Source: Manis javanica
Lineage: Eukaryota; Chordata; Mammalia; Pholidota; Manidae
Assembly (NCBI RefSeq): GCF_040802235.1
Contig: NC_133158.1
Location: forward strand, 22,509,001 to 22,573,000
Length of the DNA stretch: 64,000 nucleotides
Reading direction: 5' to 3'
Shown here: in pieces, positions 12,345 to 25,125 of the stretch
Layout of the letters: each line of letters starts with the position of its first letter
How positions within the stretch are numbered: position 1 is the first letter of the stretch
The notes under the pieces: generated by a model
What the model was told of the DNA's origin: nothing
Seen by the model: the letters and a program-made list of their open reading frames with translations, nothing else
Databases searched by the model: none
Position numbers and translations under genes: made by a program

Positions 12345-13350
12345 GTAGCAGGAGTTACTGGCATGCTTCAGAAAGCTTACATTTGGATACAGCCTAAATC
12401 AGTGCGGACCCTAGACCGGCTTAATTTTTGCTTGCAAATGACAATGCAGTGAAACCAGAGTAAGAAAAAAAATTACTTCCTATCCTATTGGAAACCTAGT
12501 AAGTAGTTAGCCTGACCCAGTTTTCAATAAGAGAGATTTTCTGATGACCCAACAGGACTGACTATCTCTAGTCAAAGAAAGGGGAGGGTGAATTTAATCT
12601 TTCATGCCATTGGAATGGCAGCTGCTCTCAGCTCTCTGTGATTCTGTGAAGGATGTTGAAGACAGAGCTGGCTTTGCAGTGTAGGGAGAATTTTCCTTTT
12701 GAATATTCCAAACGGGAGATTTGCACATGTGCCTCAAGAACTAATTGTCTAGGTTCCGTCAGGAATGCAGCAGGAGAGGAGCGTATTTCATGCTTAAGAC
12801 CAGAGAAGAGCCACGCAATACTCAGTGGATAAAAGGCTTGCAGTCCCAGCTGGGAAAAAGAGTCCCATTATCTCCCAGCTGCATAGACATTCCATACGGC
12901 TTGGTTCTGCCTGGATGCACAGCATGCCTGGCTGAGAGCTTGAAACAGAGTTCTGCAGAAAAATTGTAAAGATCCCGAGACATTTCCCTGTAAGATCTGT
13001 AAGTACAAAATTGTGCTGTCTGCTGCAAAGAGAATATTGCTGGGCAAGCTGCAGCATTCCTTCCTTTCAATGTCTTTGTATTAGCATAACAGGTAAAAGC
13101 TGGGGTTGGGGGAGAAGTCACTGCTTTATTTATGCTGTGTTTCTATGATACTGTTGTTTAAAATGCATTTATTCCTTGTCAGTGAAAATGTACTGAATCT
13201 GTATTCAGGGAGCTTAGGATCAAACCAGGGAAAGAGAGACTACAGGTATATTTTTCAGTGTTTCACTAGTCTTTGCTGCAGTCAACTAATGGGCAAGAGG
13301 GGATGACAGTGCTAATTCTGGTACTTTCAGATGGCTACATACCCTTTCTT
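12345..13350. other. Unassigned single-copy stretch, less AT-rich, possible regulatory sequence or exon
   Basis: Unlike its AT-rich surroundings, about 12590-13060 has balanced composition, no recognisable repeat and several CAGCTG-type E-box cores (for example around 12618, 12847 and 12878). A TATA-like 'ggataaaagg' lies at about 12827-12836 and a strong donor-like 'gatctGTAAGTAC' at about 12995-13007. A 74-codon plus frame (12745-12969) and overlapping minus frames exist but show no domain. This might be an enhancer, a promoter with first exon of an unknown transcript, or chance. Nothing here proves expression. Confidence 0.25.
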
Positions 13351-15397
13351 AAATGGCAAATGGGAAAATGGGATTGCTAATTTTTTTTCATCAAGGATAG
13401 AGGGGTGGGGTTTGCAGTGTCTTATGGATCATTTAAAGGAATGGTTATAAAAAGTTTGCTGGGGGAGGGTTTTGGCTAGGAGAACAAGTCAAGACTGGAG
13501 GTCACGTGAGCTCACCAAATTTTATCTGGATTTTGCTTCTTACCCAGCTTCTAGATAATAGCATCTGGAGTTTCCATTTACAATAGTTAAACATGTATGT
13601 ATTAAAGTACCTGCAATACTTTATGAAAAGTTTCAGAAGTTGATGACTTGGGAACAAAACTTTTAAAAGCTCTAAGATTAGCCACGTATAACCCATTATG
13701 TTAATGGAATACTGTCAACATTGGGGGCTTGGGGGGAAATCGGAATTCATAGTTCTTGCTTCTCCATTTGAAAACTACTTATGTTTAAATAATCAACATC
13801 CTGACTATATGTCCTCTGAGAAACATTCACAGAATGATTAAATAGAAGAGATAGGGAGGAAAAAAAAGGGAGGGGGGAGAACAGTAGAATTATACAGAAT
13901 CAATTTGGGAAATAAGGTACTTGTAATCTTATCTACAGTGGCAATGCTTTTCAAAGGTCTTTGTAAAGGAAGAAGCCATATGTTGAATGTTGACTTGATT
14001 GTTTTAAACAATTTTCATTTATCTGATGAGTTTATCTTCCTTTTTTAAATTGTAGTTAAAGGTTTTACCAATCTATATGTATTGTATTTTATAAGGAAAA
14101 AAGATATTTAATCACACCCTCCCTTGTCCCTACCCCTCTTACATATCTGTAAACCTACACAAATTCAAAAAACATGAATAAAATACTGACACAATTGGTA
14201 TAACAAACAGAAATACAGAGTCATTTCATCTTTCATGCTTGAGTGATTTTCTTTTTAGACAATATTATGGCTATGCAGTCCAAAGGTTTTAAATAAATAA
14301 ATCTGCAAACTTTTATATAAGCTTTTTATATATGAAGTTATATAAATGCATAATTTACCACATCTCATCAAAAAGGCCCATCATTTATAAACTATATTGC
14401 ATTACTTCCTTTGAACATTTTTAGTGAAGTATAAAATAATTTTTTTAGAATTTTCTATGTAACTTTCCTTAATGAAAACATACTCACATTGTCATCTAGA
14501 AAATTTTTATACATTTGGTCTAAGCTTAGACAAAAAAAATCAATTATCTTATGAAAACAGTGTAAGGTATATTAAGTTATTTACATACTTTTGGAATTTT
14601 TTGACAAAATGAAAACATTCAATAGTATACATGGAAATGTGTAGCTATTCAGTTCTTTCAGTGGAAGGAAAAGGATTATGAAATATTTGCTTATTCATAT
14701 ATGTATTTATTTTAACATAATATTAATTAAAATGCAGTAGTATAAATATACTCACTCAAAAGAACTCAAGCTAAACATAAAAGTTTAAAAATTAAACCTC
14801 ATCGCCCATAAATAACAATCATGAAATTTGGAGACTATCATTGGAAGCATCATAAGCTTAAATTCAAATAACAATGAGAGATACACAGAGAAGACTTTAG
14901 TAAGAATGGTTTCTCACCCCACAGCTTTTAAATTTATTTATTACAAATAAGCGTTTAGATACTATGATCAATAATAGATAGATGTTCTTTTAAAATAATG
15001 TGATCTTACTCTACTCTTTAAAAAAGTATTTAATTTAATTTAGATTTGGATTAAGCATGAAAAAAAAGAAGCCAATATGAAACTAAAGAAATTCCTAAAT
15101 TTCAGGCATTTGTTTCTTTCCAAAGTAAATAGTAGTTTCAGAAAAATAATTCTAGAATTTCAACAATTATGAAAATATTAACAGTTTGAAGTCATTTGTC
15201 AAAATGCATGTTTAAATATTAAACAATCTCTTTTAAGTCCTTGTCAGGATACTTAAATTAGCTCGGGTACTTTATGGTGATCTCCCTTCTACATACTAGG
15301 TGAATTTTAATTATATTATGAGTTTAACCTTATTAAGAATTTTAGTATTTATATTCTGCCTTAATTTTCACAGTCTTGATTTAGACTTATTTCAAAT
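13351..15397. other. Unassigned AT-rich sequence
   Basis: Nothing recognised. It includes a purine-rich tract around 13847-13883 and very AT-rich DNA from 14,000 onward. Confidence 0.4.
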
Positions 15398-16140
15398 TTG
15401 AAAGAATTTAGCCTTTACCAATATGTGGTTTACCACTCAATTTCTCATTCCCAATTTCTTTATTTTAAATTATTTCTTGGATTGTTGATCTCACTGGTAA
15501 GTAGTACCCCTTCACTGAAGAAACGTAGATGCTGCATTTCTGTGTGGTTACATAGACCATTTCTTTCTTTTGTCTTACACATAGAAGAAAAATTAATCTT
15601 TCTTGAATCAAACTTAATTTTTCCCTTCAGAAATGTATAAATGTTTGTAAACAGTGCTGAGAACTCTTCCCATGTTTAATGTTGCTGTCCAGTGGTTTTT
15701 AGATATGTCTGGAAATTTCCGTCATTGAATGTAACTTGCTTTTTTTATGATAGATACCCACCTGATTCATTGTTTCTTTTTTGCCAAAGTAAGTCCTAGA
15801 ATTGGTTAGTCTTTATCAACTTTGCTTGAATATGGGGTATCCTATTGTTTTGAGAATGTTTCTTCTCAAAACTTTTGTTGTCACACTATGTATTTGATCT
15901 TTTTTTCAGGGATGGGGAGATTGTTGTTATTTATGTCTTCCTACCAATTATGGGCATGTTGGATCTCATTTATCTTCCAAATCTATGATGTTATCCAAAT
16001 TCATTTTTAATTTTACACTCTTTCAGATTACTTTGTTTAATTTTGTTTAATGTACAGAATTATTGTGTTTTACATAAATTAAATATTATAAAAGTGTCTA
16101 AGCATTTTACTCAATCTATGGCTGATTCTTCTTGAGTTTT
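15398..16140 (-). repeat. Possible very old LINE fragment
   Basis: T-rich, antisense-LINE-like texture (runs such as 'ggagattgttgttatttatg' and 'ttggatctcatttat'), resembling the antisense of old L1 interiors. No alignment is possible by eye and boundaries are guessed. Short plus-strand frames here (15398-15640, 15822-16010) have no protein motif. Confidence 0.3.
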
Positions 16141-17289
16141 ATATTTTTCAACTGCATTTCTCTTTGTTCTTTTCTTTTTCATCTTCTTTTCCTTTGAAAA
16201 TGTGTGCATAAGGGATGAATAGGCAGAACACAGAGGATTTTTAGGTCATTGAAAGAATTTTGTATGATATGATGTTAGTAGATATATGTCATTATATATT
16301 TGCCAAAATCCACAGAATGTACAACACCAATATGAACCCTAATATAAACTATGGATTTTGGGTGATAGTGATATATCGATGTAGGTTCATCAATTATAAT
16401 AAATTGTGGAACCATGGGGATGTTGTTAGTTATGGAGGCTGTTCATGTGTGGGGACAGGAATTATAAGTTAGCAAGTTTGGAGGCAATCTGTACCCTCCT
16501 AAAAGTAAAAGAAAGAGAAGCATTGTCACTTTTCCCTGATGCCCACCTCTGCCCCCTACATAGGCCCATGCATTTTTAGCATTTGGCAGTAATGGAAATG
16601 AGCTTTAGAATCTGTGTTTTGGAGTTATGTGTACTCAACCGTTTTCTTTGAAGACAGAAGAGTTTTTGTTTTGCTCTTGTATCCCACCATGACATTTTTC
16701 TTTCTCTTTAGTGTTTTTGTATAAGAAAACAGGCATAAATATCTCTTTACTTAATGATCTTTAAGTAAAAATCTTTCAATTTGGGAGAATTCTTTTAAAT
16801 ATAAATTTCACTAAAAAATTAAATTATTCTTATTATTCATACTGACAAGAGCCATTCTAGTTAAATTAAGTTTGTGTGCACTCTGTATTCTAGTATTAAA
16901 TACTTGCTATGGTGAAGGCACAGCACAGGACATACTTGAGGGAAAAAAGAACAACGAGAGCCATTGGGCATTATTTTGATCTTCTCTTAGTCTTTAATAA
17001 TAAAGTGTATAGTCAACTAAACTCTCTTGCAGTGAATCCTAAGGTAATTTACAGTGATTTGGGGTACTCATACCATAAGTCAAAATTAGCAGTCTCAAAT
17101 GTTTTATGGTAGTAGGGTGAGTGAATTCAAAACATATATAAAATAGGTCTCCAATTAAATAAATGAATAAATGAAATTACTTGGACACTGAGATTTTTTT
17201 AAAAGCAGTGAAAGAATTATACATCCTATGAAGTACAAAGCAAGTGACTTCACTGGTAAAACAAGTTCCATTCTCTGAGAGTGCATAAA
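16141..17289. other. Unassigned AT-rich sequence
   Basis: Nothing recognised; no motif-bearing frame on either strand. Confidence 0.4.
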
Positions 17290-17545
17290 GTGACACAACA
17301 AGATTCTGGAGTTAGATCACTTGAGCAGAAGTTTCACCTATTAGCTATATAACTGCCCTTCTCTGCATCCAGTGCAGAATAGCTTTGTGGTCTTAAGCAC
17401 ATTATGTAGCCTCTCTATATCTCAGTTTCCCCCTCCATATTGGAGATAATAAAGGTACTGACTTCACAGTATTAGCAAGAGATTAATCTGTGGAAATACC
17501 TTGGAAGAAAGCCTTGACATTAATAAGTACTCTATGTATTAGATG
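17290..17545 (+). repeat. MIR SINE
   Basis: Plus-orientation MIR relic: 'ctggagttagatcac', 'tattagctatataactg', 'tctctatatctcagtttccc', 'ggagataataaaggtac', '..taagtactctatgta'. About 30 extra bases around 17355-17385 separate the 'ttagctat' box from the rest, probably a small insertion. Confidence 0.75.
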
Positions 17546-18193
17546 TTTAATCATTTTTATATTATGACTACTACTATTATATTTGTCTATGAGCCTTGGG
17601 ATCAACTGACAAAAAATATATATAAATCAATGAAAAGAATGAAAATGATGATCATAGTCTTATCAGTTATATTGGGTATTTGGTAGAGAATTAAATTTGG
17701 ACCTGTAAATCATGATTAGATATGAAAATGGAGCTCAGGGAACATTGTAAGAAGATTTAGAGATGCTGATCTTCAGATTTATATAGCTTAAAAATAGAAA
17801 TTATATTTTTGCAATAATCAGACCTGATCAAGAAAAAGGGTTTAATTTTCTGATTATAAAAGCAATGCACAGAAAAACAAGAAAAAAGTAAACCATAATT
17901 CCTTTTACCAAAGAAAACCATCACCACATTCCTGTGTATTTATTTCCTGTTGTTATTAAGGATTTTTATTCTTATTTTTTAAATTAAAATTTTAATGTCC
18001 TAAAAAATATTGCAGGCACCTTGGGGAAAGATACTAAAATAAAAGGTGAATATCTCCCCACACATTTCCAGTCTCAATTCCCAGAGATATTTTTAACAGT
18101 TTATTTTATTGTATTTATTTTTTACTTCCTTTTATTGAATTGCCAAAGCATTCTTTATTCACTTTTTTCTGATTTTACTGCCTTAACAATTAG
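17546..18193. other. Unassigned sequence, possible old repeat
   Basis: 17,820-17,990 ('tttctgattataaaagcaatgcac' type phrase) looks like an old widespread mammalian repeat, but I cannot name it. The rest is unassigned. Confidence 0.35.
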
Positions 18194-18198
18194 ATGCT

Positions 18199-18200
<2 letters not shown>

Positions 18201-18245
<45 letters not shown>
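18201..18245. repeat. (TTA)n microsatellite in the L1 tail
   Basis: About 15 perfect TTA units occupying the place of the L1 poly(A) tail. Either the tail acquired A-to-T changes and then expanded, or priming took place on a TTA-rich target; the duplicated target also ends 'attat'. Confidence 0.95.
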
Positions 18246-18570
18246 TTGGTATCATTAATATAAAATCACATGTGCAACATTGTAGTTACTAGATTCCCCC
18301 CGTTATCAAGTCCCCACCACATACCCCATTACAGTCACTGTCCATCAGTGTAGTAAGATATTATAGAGTCACTACTTGTCTTCTCTGTGCTATACTGCCT
18401 TTCCCGCACTCCCCCACCACGTTATGTGTGCTGATCGTAATGCCCGTTGTTCCCCTTCTCCCTCCCTTCCCACTCACCCTCCCCAGTCCCTTTCCCTTTG
18501 GTGACTGTTAGTCCATTCTTGGGTTCTGTGAGTCTGCTGGTGTTTTGTTCCTTCAGTTTTTGCTTTGTTC

Positions 18571-19113
18571 TTATACTCCACATATGAGTGAAATCATTTG
18601 GTACTTGTCTTTCTCTGCCTGGCTTATTTCACTGAGCATAATACCCTCTAGCTCCATCCATCTTGTTGCAAATGGTAGGATTTGTTTTCTTCTTATGGCT
18701 GAATAATATTCCATTGTGTATATGTACCACATCTTCTTTATCCATTCATCTACTGATGGACACTTAGGTTGCTTCCATTTCTTGGCTATTGTAAATAGTG
18801 CTGCAATAAACATAGCAGTACATATGTTTTTTTGAAACTGGGCTCCTGCATTCTTAGGGTAAATTCCTAGGAGTGGAATTTGTGGGACAAATGGAATTTC
18901 TATTTTTAGTTTTTTGAGGAACCTCCATACTGCCTTCCACAATGGTTGAACTAGTTTACATTCCGACCAGCAGTGTAGGAGGGTTCCCCTTTCTCCACAT
19001 CCTCACCAGCATTTGTTGTTCCTAGTCTTTTCTATGTTGGCCATCCTAACTGGTGTGAGGAGGTATCTCATTGTGGCTTTAATTTGCATTTCCCTGATAA
19101 TTGGCAATGTGGA
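18571..19113 (-). pseudogene. L1 ORF2 C-terminal remnant
   Basis: Roughly the last 180 codons of ORF2. The final 123 codons are open (18571-18942) and end at TAA 18571-18573. Visible phrases include 'GIYPKNAGAQFQKNICTAMF', 'WKQPKCPSVDEWIKKMWYIY' and 'MISLICGV'. Upstream of 18942 the frame is broken by a stop ('..agtttaca..' antisense) although L1 similarity continues. It has no polymerase or endonuclease domain and cannot act. This copy is less damaged than copy 3. Confidence 0.92.
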
Positions 19114-19125
19114 ATGCTGTATTAT

Positions 19126-19389
19126 ATTTTAATGAACATATTCTAACACAAAATATAACTTTATATTTTCTCATATATCTGTCCTCTTTATAAACAGAGC
19201 AATGGCTTTAGATTCCCTCAAGATATTTCTCCCAGTGTTCATGTTTCTACTCTTTTCTTCTCACTTTATTTTTAAACTGTTCCCCATACTGTTTGTCAAT
19301 GTTATTTTGGATTTATGACATGAGTTTCTGAGTTCTTTACCATTTTTTTCTTGCCATGTATTTGCATCTCCTGGGTTCCTATGTACTGA
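19126..19389. other. Unassigned AT-rich sequence
   Basis: Nothing recognised. Confidence 0.4.
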
Positions 19390-20480
19390 AGACCATTTGA
19401 AGGCCATTCTAGAAACAATATTAAACTCTCTTAAAATGTATATATCTGAAAATTACTTATTTTACTTACATACTAAAATAACGGTATAGTTGGTTACAGA
19501 AATCTACACAGACTGATATTTTTCTCTGTATAATTTTTGCATATTCTGTTCCATGATCTTCTAGAATATAATTTTGTTCATGGGAACATGGCTCATAGTT
19601 TAACCATAACATACTGTAAGATACACTTGTCTCTCATTCATCCAAAATTCATTCATTCTGATAGATTAAAAGAATTTCTCTTTGTACTAATATATTTGTG
19701 TTTACTGTATTGTATATAGGTATGAATTGCTTTTAAATTTATTCCATTTAGGCCTTCACAAGCTCCTAAATCTCTTCAATTCTGGAAAACCCTCAGCTAC
19801 TGTATACTTGATCTTTCCTCTTATCCATCTCTTCATTTTCCCCTTCAGAATGCACATTAAGTATTTGAATCTTCTAATCTTCTGTCTTTGACTTATTTTA
19901 TATATTTTATATCTACCATTTTGTGTGATTTCTTCTGATCTAAACTTCATATATTTCTTTTTAGAAAATATTTTAAATTTCTGTAATTTCTGTATTTGAT
20001 TTTAAATTCTCTTCCTATTTTTGTGCCTTACAGTTTCTCTTCCATCATGTAGCTTTTCAAAACTTTAAATAAGCTTAATTTAAAGCTGAATTTTAATGGT
20101 TTGACTAATTTTTTAGGGACAAATTAACTCCACTACTTGTGTCCATTTCCCTCACGGTGGTCCATTCTTTCTGATGTTTATGGTGTTTATCACTTCTTTT
20201 TAATGATGAATTTATCTTTAGCAGATACTGCTTCCCATGAAAGACCAGTATTATCTGAGTTGAAGATGTTTCTCTATAGCACTCTTCTACTGCTACAGGT
20301 GCTCTGTAATTCCCCCATTTTTGACTAGTTTCTCTTCTAATTTGGGACCTAAAATTACCTGACCATGCAGATGCTGTAAATTTGTGCCCTACAACCAAAC
20401 TTCCAATAAGTGCTGTGCATTCCTGATATTTACACAAAAATTGGTATTTTGGCACCTCGGGGAGATGCCTTTTCTCCCAG
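19390..20480 (-). repeat. Possible ancient L1 interior (antisense)
   Basis: The order of weak landmarks ('cttctagaatata', 'cttcaattctggaaaaccctc', 'cttcagaatgcacattaagt', 'gatttcttctgatctaaact') recalls the antisense of L1 or half-L1 ORF1 regions. The 116-codon minus frame at 20105-20455 has no coiled-coil or RNA-binding signature that I recognise. Very diverged; treat as tentative. Confidence 0.3.
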
Positions 20481-22779
20481 ATAAGAAGAATCCTGTAAGG
20501 TCCCGTTTCCTGCAGGGTCTTCTTAACCTTGGGCTACTCCAGCTTTACCACATCTTCACCAGTCTGACTTTGAGTTCCCTTTTCATTTTGGGCCCCTGAA
20601 CATTTATGTGTCAGTGGTGGAATGATATCCTTCTGTACCATATTGCATGGCATCATATACTACCAAATTGACTGGAATTTTCCCCATACGTTTTCCATCT
20701 TGTAGGAAGTTATCCAACTTTCTGGCTTGCTGGTATTTTCATTTTTTTCTGGTCCTTTTATGATTTCATATATTTCTTTTGGTATATTTTCTATTGTTCA
20801 GTGATGCTTTAAAGGTCAAGGCATACATTCATTCCAAAATCATGAGCCAGAAGTTATTTTAGAGATTTAAAAACAGAATTTTCACAGAAATTAAAGATGG
20901 CTAGTTCCTTTATTTTTTTGGCAATTCACTAGATCATCACATAGTTAATAAAAGATGTTTAAAGTCAATTGTATCTGTCTTTTCATTGGTTCCACAAACA
21001 TTAACTTACTGAAATGCTGATTTAGTCCAAAAGTATATTTCATCTAATGAGTGAATATTCTAGGAAGCACTCTAGAAGTTAGAAAACCTGGCCAGTGCAT
21101 GCTAATCGTTTGTATATTCTTCAGGAGTGGTTTATATTAATTCCTTAGGTTTAATGGTGTGCAAATTCTTAAACTGTAAAGCAATTATTCAAAATTTTTG
21201 TTAGCACAGCAATCCCTAATGACACAGTAAAGCCGAGTGCTAACCAGACCATTCTTCTTTTAGATGGATTCTGCTGATTAAAAGTGAGAGTATTGTATAG
21301 ATTTTTTTCAAAGCTTTTTTAAGTCTACTTTTAAGGCAGGAAGGCAAGACCCAAATAAAATATTTTACGAAGTTCCTAGCAATTTATCATTCTTGTGTGT
21401 GAGAGACCAATATGGGCATTTCATGTTCAATGTTTTCATTTGTACATTACTTCAGCATTTTGGGTGCTTCTTTAACATGTGACTAAAGGGGCTATGGAGG
21501 AAGACTTCTGTAGTGTCTGTGTAAATATCGGGAGTGCACAGCACTTATTGGAATAGAGTTCTTAGCAAAAGAACATAATTTTCCTCTAGCATCTGTTAAA
21601 GTCCTCCAGTCAATAGAGAACAATAAAATAAAGAGAAGGTCAGAAATCACATACACTGCCAATTTTCTATTGGCTGATCACAGTAAATTAAAGAAAAGCC
21701 CTGAAAGTTTTGTTGGGATGAAAAGGTTACACTTACTCAAGGGTTGATAGAAAGTAATTTTTTAAATATATAATATGAAGATGTTTTCTAGGCATTTAAT
21801 GTTAGTAAGTTATTAAACATGCTTGTGTCTGTAGTGCTGACAGATATGTTAATTCTGGCATTCCTATATATAAATTAACACAAAAGTATTATTCGAGAGT
21901 TCTCTTAAGATTACTGGTGGTTATGAAATGTGTATTTTTCAGAGGTACAAACTTTAAGTTGTTATTTTGTACAATTTCTGTGTGGTTAGTAGACAAGAGA
22001 ATGACGCCTCTATCTGTACCTTGCTGTCAAGATATATTGCACTTGGGGAGGGAAAGCTTTCTCTTTGCTGATTTCACTTTCTGTCTTTTGTCATTAGATG
22101 TTCAGAGTAAATATGCAATGACAGAAACAGCTTCTTTATAGAAAAAGAGAGCCTGGAATTTAAAAGAAAAATGACCTTTTTGGCTCGTTCAACGTAGAAA
22201 GCCACATACAAGTTTTCATACATCTACACACACATGTTCATTATCTGCATAATGCTTGAGACAATTCCTTTTACCATTAGTGAACTTTTTCCTTAATAGG
22301 TAAAATGTAATAGGTAAAAGGGATTTTTCACAATGAAATATGGAACAATAGCACATACTGTTTTGTGCTATTGAAATGTCAAGAATCATAAATTAATCTT
22401 TGGATATCCTAAAATATTTCTTTTTATTCTCAGAATTTTAGCCCCTGAATATACTGTCTTTCATACTTTAATTTCTACATGAAATTATCTCAGTTTATCC
22501 TATAATTTTAATTAGGATTAATAATTTAACATACTTAATAACCAATATTAATATTATAATTCAATAAAATGTACTGATAATGCAGTAGTAATTTTAAAGT
22601 TCAATTAAATAATATTTCAGAACACTGAAATTTGTCAATATCTTTATAGATTATTTAAAAAATTTGATGCATATATTTACTATTATGGGCTTTTAAACAG
22701 CATTACAGTTTTTTAAGGCTTTTTATTAACACTGTTTTCATGGGAGTTTGGGTGATATTTTAACTTATTTTATTATTAG
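20481..22779. other. Unassigned AT-rich sequence
   Basis: No gene or repeat recognised. A minor direct repeat 'aataggtaaaa' occurs at 22295-22305 and 22309-22319. Confidence 0.4.
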
Positions 22780-22990
22780 CTTTGATTATGTTCTCCCCTA
22801 GAGTCTAATTTCTTGAAGGTTTGAACCCTGATTTATTTCCTTTTGTATATTCAGTGGCTGATTAATAGTAGATAATGTTTTTCACTATTTTATTAATTCC
22901 ACATATATTGACTTAATATTTACTATGTGATTGATGCTATTCCAGGCACTGGGGTGTAACTATAAACAAGATAAAATAGTCCTGCTGTTG
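22780..22990 (+). repeat. L2 LINE fragment
   Basis: Plus-orientation L2 3' landmarks: '..tctaatttcttgaagg', 'cagtggctgattaatagtag', followed by 'ctattccaggcactggggtg' and 'aacaagataaaatagtcctg'. These are typical of decayed L2 3' ends. Two adjacent fragments may be present. Confidence 0.55.
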
Positions 22991-23479
22991 CAAAATTAAA
23001 ATGATAGTATGTGTTCTTGAATTCAGTTAAATACTCATCTCTACCAACTGGGGGACTAATATTGTTAATTTTGTATCTTTCTTGAAAAATTAGTATTAGA
23101 AGTTAATAAATTACTTAATTCTGAGATAATTTTTTAAATGAAATAACTTTTATAGTTATTTCACCCAAAGGGCTACATAAAAAGAGATACATATTTGCTT
23201 GGAATAAAATTTATCCCTTTATTATTATAGATAGTGACATATTGTAGATTATCCAGGAGGTGCATAATCTGCCTAAAAAAGAGAGGATTAACAAAAAAAT
23301 AGCATTTCATATTATATATATGTTCACATAATTTTCTAATCACACATTCCAGCTCCTTTACTTGAATATTATTCATTTTTATCAAGTAAATGGTACTTGT
23401 GGGCTTACTAAGATGATGAAATCTGTTCAAAATTTGCAAACCTCACCAAGTTCTTCAATTACTTTCATAAATTCTATAG
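22991..23479. other. Unassigned AT-rich sequence
   Basis: Nothing recognised. Confidence 0.4.
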
Positions 23480-23636
23480 CAAGAGAAAAAAATCAAATAC
23501 AAACAAAAATTTACTTTAATACCTTTTTATGATTATAGAAATTATATATTTATTATACAAAACTTGGAAAATGCAGAAAAATTAATATTACTGATTTTCC
23601 TGTCACTCAAGATATGGCATCCTTTCAGTAACCTTA

Positions 23637-23669
<33 letters not shown>

Positions 23670-23900
23670 ATAAAATATACCATTGGGATGATTCTATATG
23701 TTCAGTTTTCCTAAACTATTTTTGTTAATTAACATATCATGAGCATTTTCAAAAATCATAAATATTTCCCTAAACCTAAAAGATATTCCATCATATGAAT
23801 GTGCCATACATTTTGTAACCTAACATCAGATATTTGGCTTTTTCCCATTTGCTACTTAAGAAAAATGCTATGACATATATCCTTGTACCTGAAACTTTTA
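23480..23900. repeat. Old interspersed repeat, class unassigned
   Basis: Phrases such as 'aaaacttggaaaatgcagaa', 'gatattccatcatatgaatg' and 'gccatacattttgtaacc' are those of a very common old mammalian repeat of LINE-like 3' texture. Split by a TG microsatellite at 23641-23670. The name is not assigned. Confidence 0.45.
23641..23670. repeat. (TG)n microsatellite
   Basis: About 13 uninterrupted TG units. Confidence 0.95.
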
Positions 23901-24999
23901 CCCTTTGTCCCTGGTATTTCTTTTTTTGCCACAATACAGTGTTTTACTTTGGTTCCCAGAACCCGCCACCAAGTCTGTAGGTGGAATGTGTCCCCCACTT
24001 TTTTTTTTCTTAGCCTGGATAGTTCACACAGATGAACTGGAAGCCCAGTAGGCCCCAAATAGCTGCCCACCCCATCTGCGCCAGTTGCTGTGTTGATGAG
24101 TATCCTTTAAAACCCATAATAGAAGCAAAATGCAGGTAATTATTTAATTCTCAACTACATAGGTTTAACTCTACTAAAATGTAAAGTCAAGCAAGAAACT
24201 GGGATATATATCCTAGGCATGCCAGTGAAAATATGGCCCTGCTGCCACAGCCCACACGCCCCACTGGAGAGGGGCAGGAGACTCTCTGGAGCAAACAGGG
24301 CTCCTCTGTCTCTGAGCTGCCATCCAGGAGCCTGGTATTTCCTAAAAATAAATTCATTTACTACAATTTCAATGTCAAATGATACATACTATTTTAAAAG
24401 TTTCAGTGTGTGTATTACTAAATAGCCCTTTAGGAAGACATCTCCCTCTGTACTTCCAGGCAGATGAATTCCCATTTCCCACACACTTGTAAACACTGCA
24501 AGTTATTAATTGTAAATGCTCTCTGACTGGATTGGCAAAACAAACACACAAACTTTTTCAATATTGCTCTAAATTACCTCTTTTCCACCACTACAGGCTG
24601 AGAAGTTTATGGGTGTTTGGACCGTTTGTATCTACTTCTTTTGTTTGGGTCAGTTCATATTCTTTAACTTACATTGGGATTTTACATATTTTTTCTTATT
24701 CTCAAGAAATTCGTGCACGTTTCAATTTTTTTCCCCAAGTTTATATTTCTCTTACTGCATTGTAAGCTTGAAACATTGTAAAAATGTATGAAATATGATC
24801 TCAGTTTTCATATACATACAGTGGAGCCAATAATATATGGCCTGGCTTCCACAAACTCAGAGGACTAAATTAAAACTGAATGAGTTAATGAGTTAATGCT
24901 TTCAAATATACCCTTATAACTGTAAGTGTTATACAATTATTGTTCTTAGTCTTATTAAATTTAAATCAATATTTGACCTAGATTGTCCATCAGGTCATA
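23901..24999. other. Unassigned sequence with two GC-richer patches
   Basis: 23,930-24,090 and 24,210-24,340 are GC-richer than their surroundings, with short frames on either strand and no recognised domain. They could be decayed repeat or retrocopy fragments. The remainder is AT-rich and unassigned. Confidence 0.35.
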
Positions 25000-25125
25000 A
25001 ATAAGTCTAAATTAGTAAGTTTGAGGTTTATGAAGAATAGAGACTATGTTTCCAACTTTTAGCTCCTGCACCTAGCAGTGTCTGGCATGTGGTGGGTGCT
25101 CAATAAATGCTTGCTTAATGAATGT
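25000..25125 (+). repeat. L2 LINE 3' end
   Basis: 'gtgtctggcatgtggtgggt' followed by 'gctcaataaatgcttgctta' and 'atgaatg' is the characteristic 3' terminus of L2. Ancient and non-mobile. Confidence 0.85.

Larger units (their letters stand above)
18194..19125 (-). mobile_element. 5'-truncated L1, copy 2, with target-site duplication
   Basis: Minus-strand L1. The target-site duplication 'atgctgtattat' is seen at 18194-18205 and again at 19114-19125. The tail (18201-18245) is a (TTA)n array, that is (TAA)n on the L1 strand. 18246-18570 is 3' UTR, and ORF2 C-terminal sequence continues to 19113, where the copy is 5'-truncated. Its 3' UTR differs from copy 1 by few bases, so both come from the same or closely related young subfamilies. 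Confidence 0.95.
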
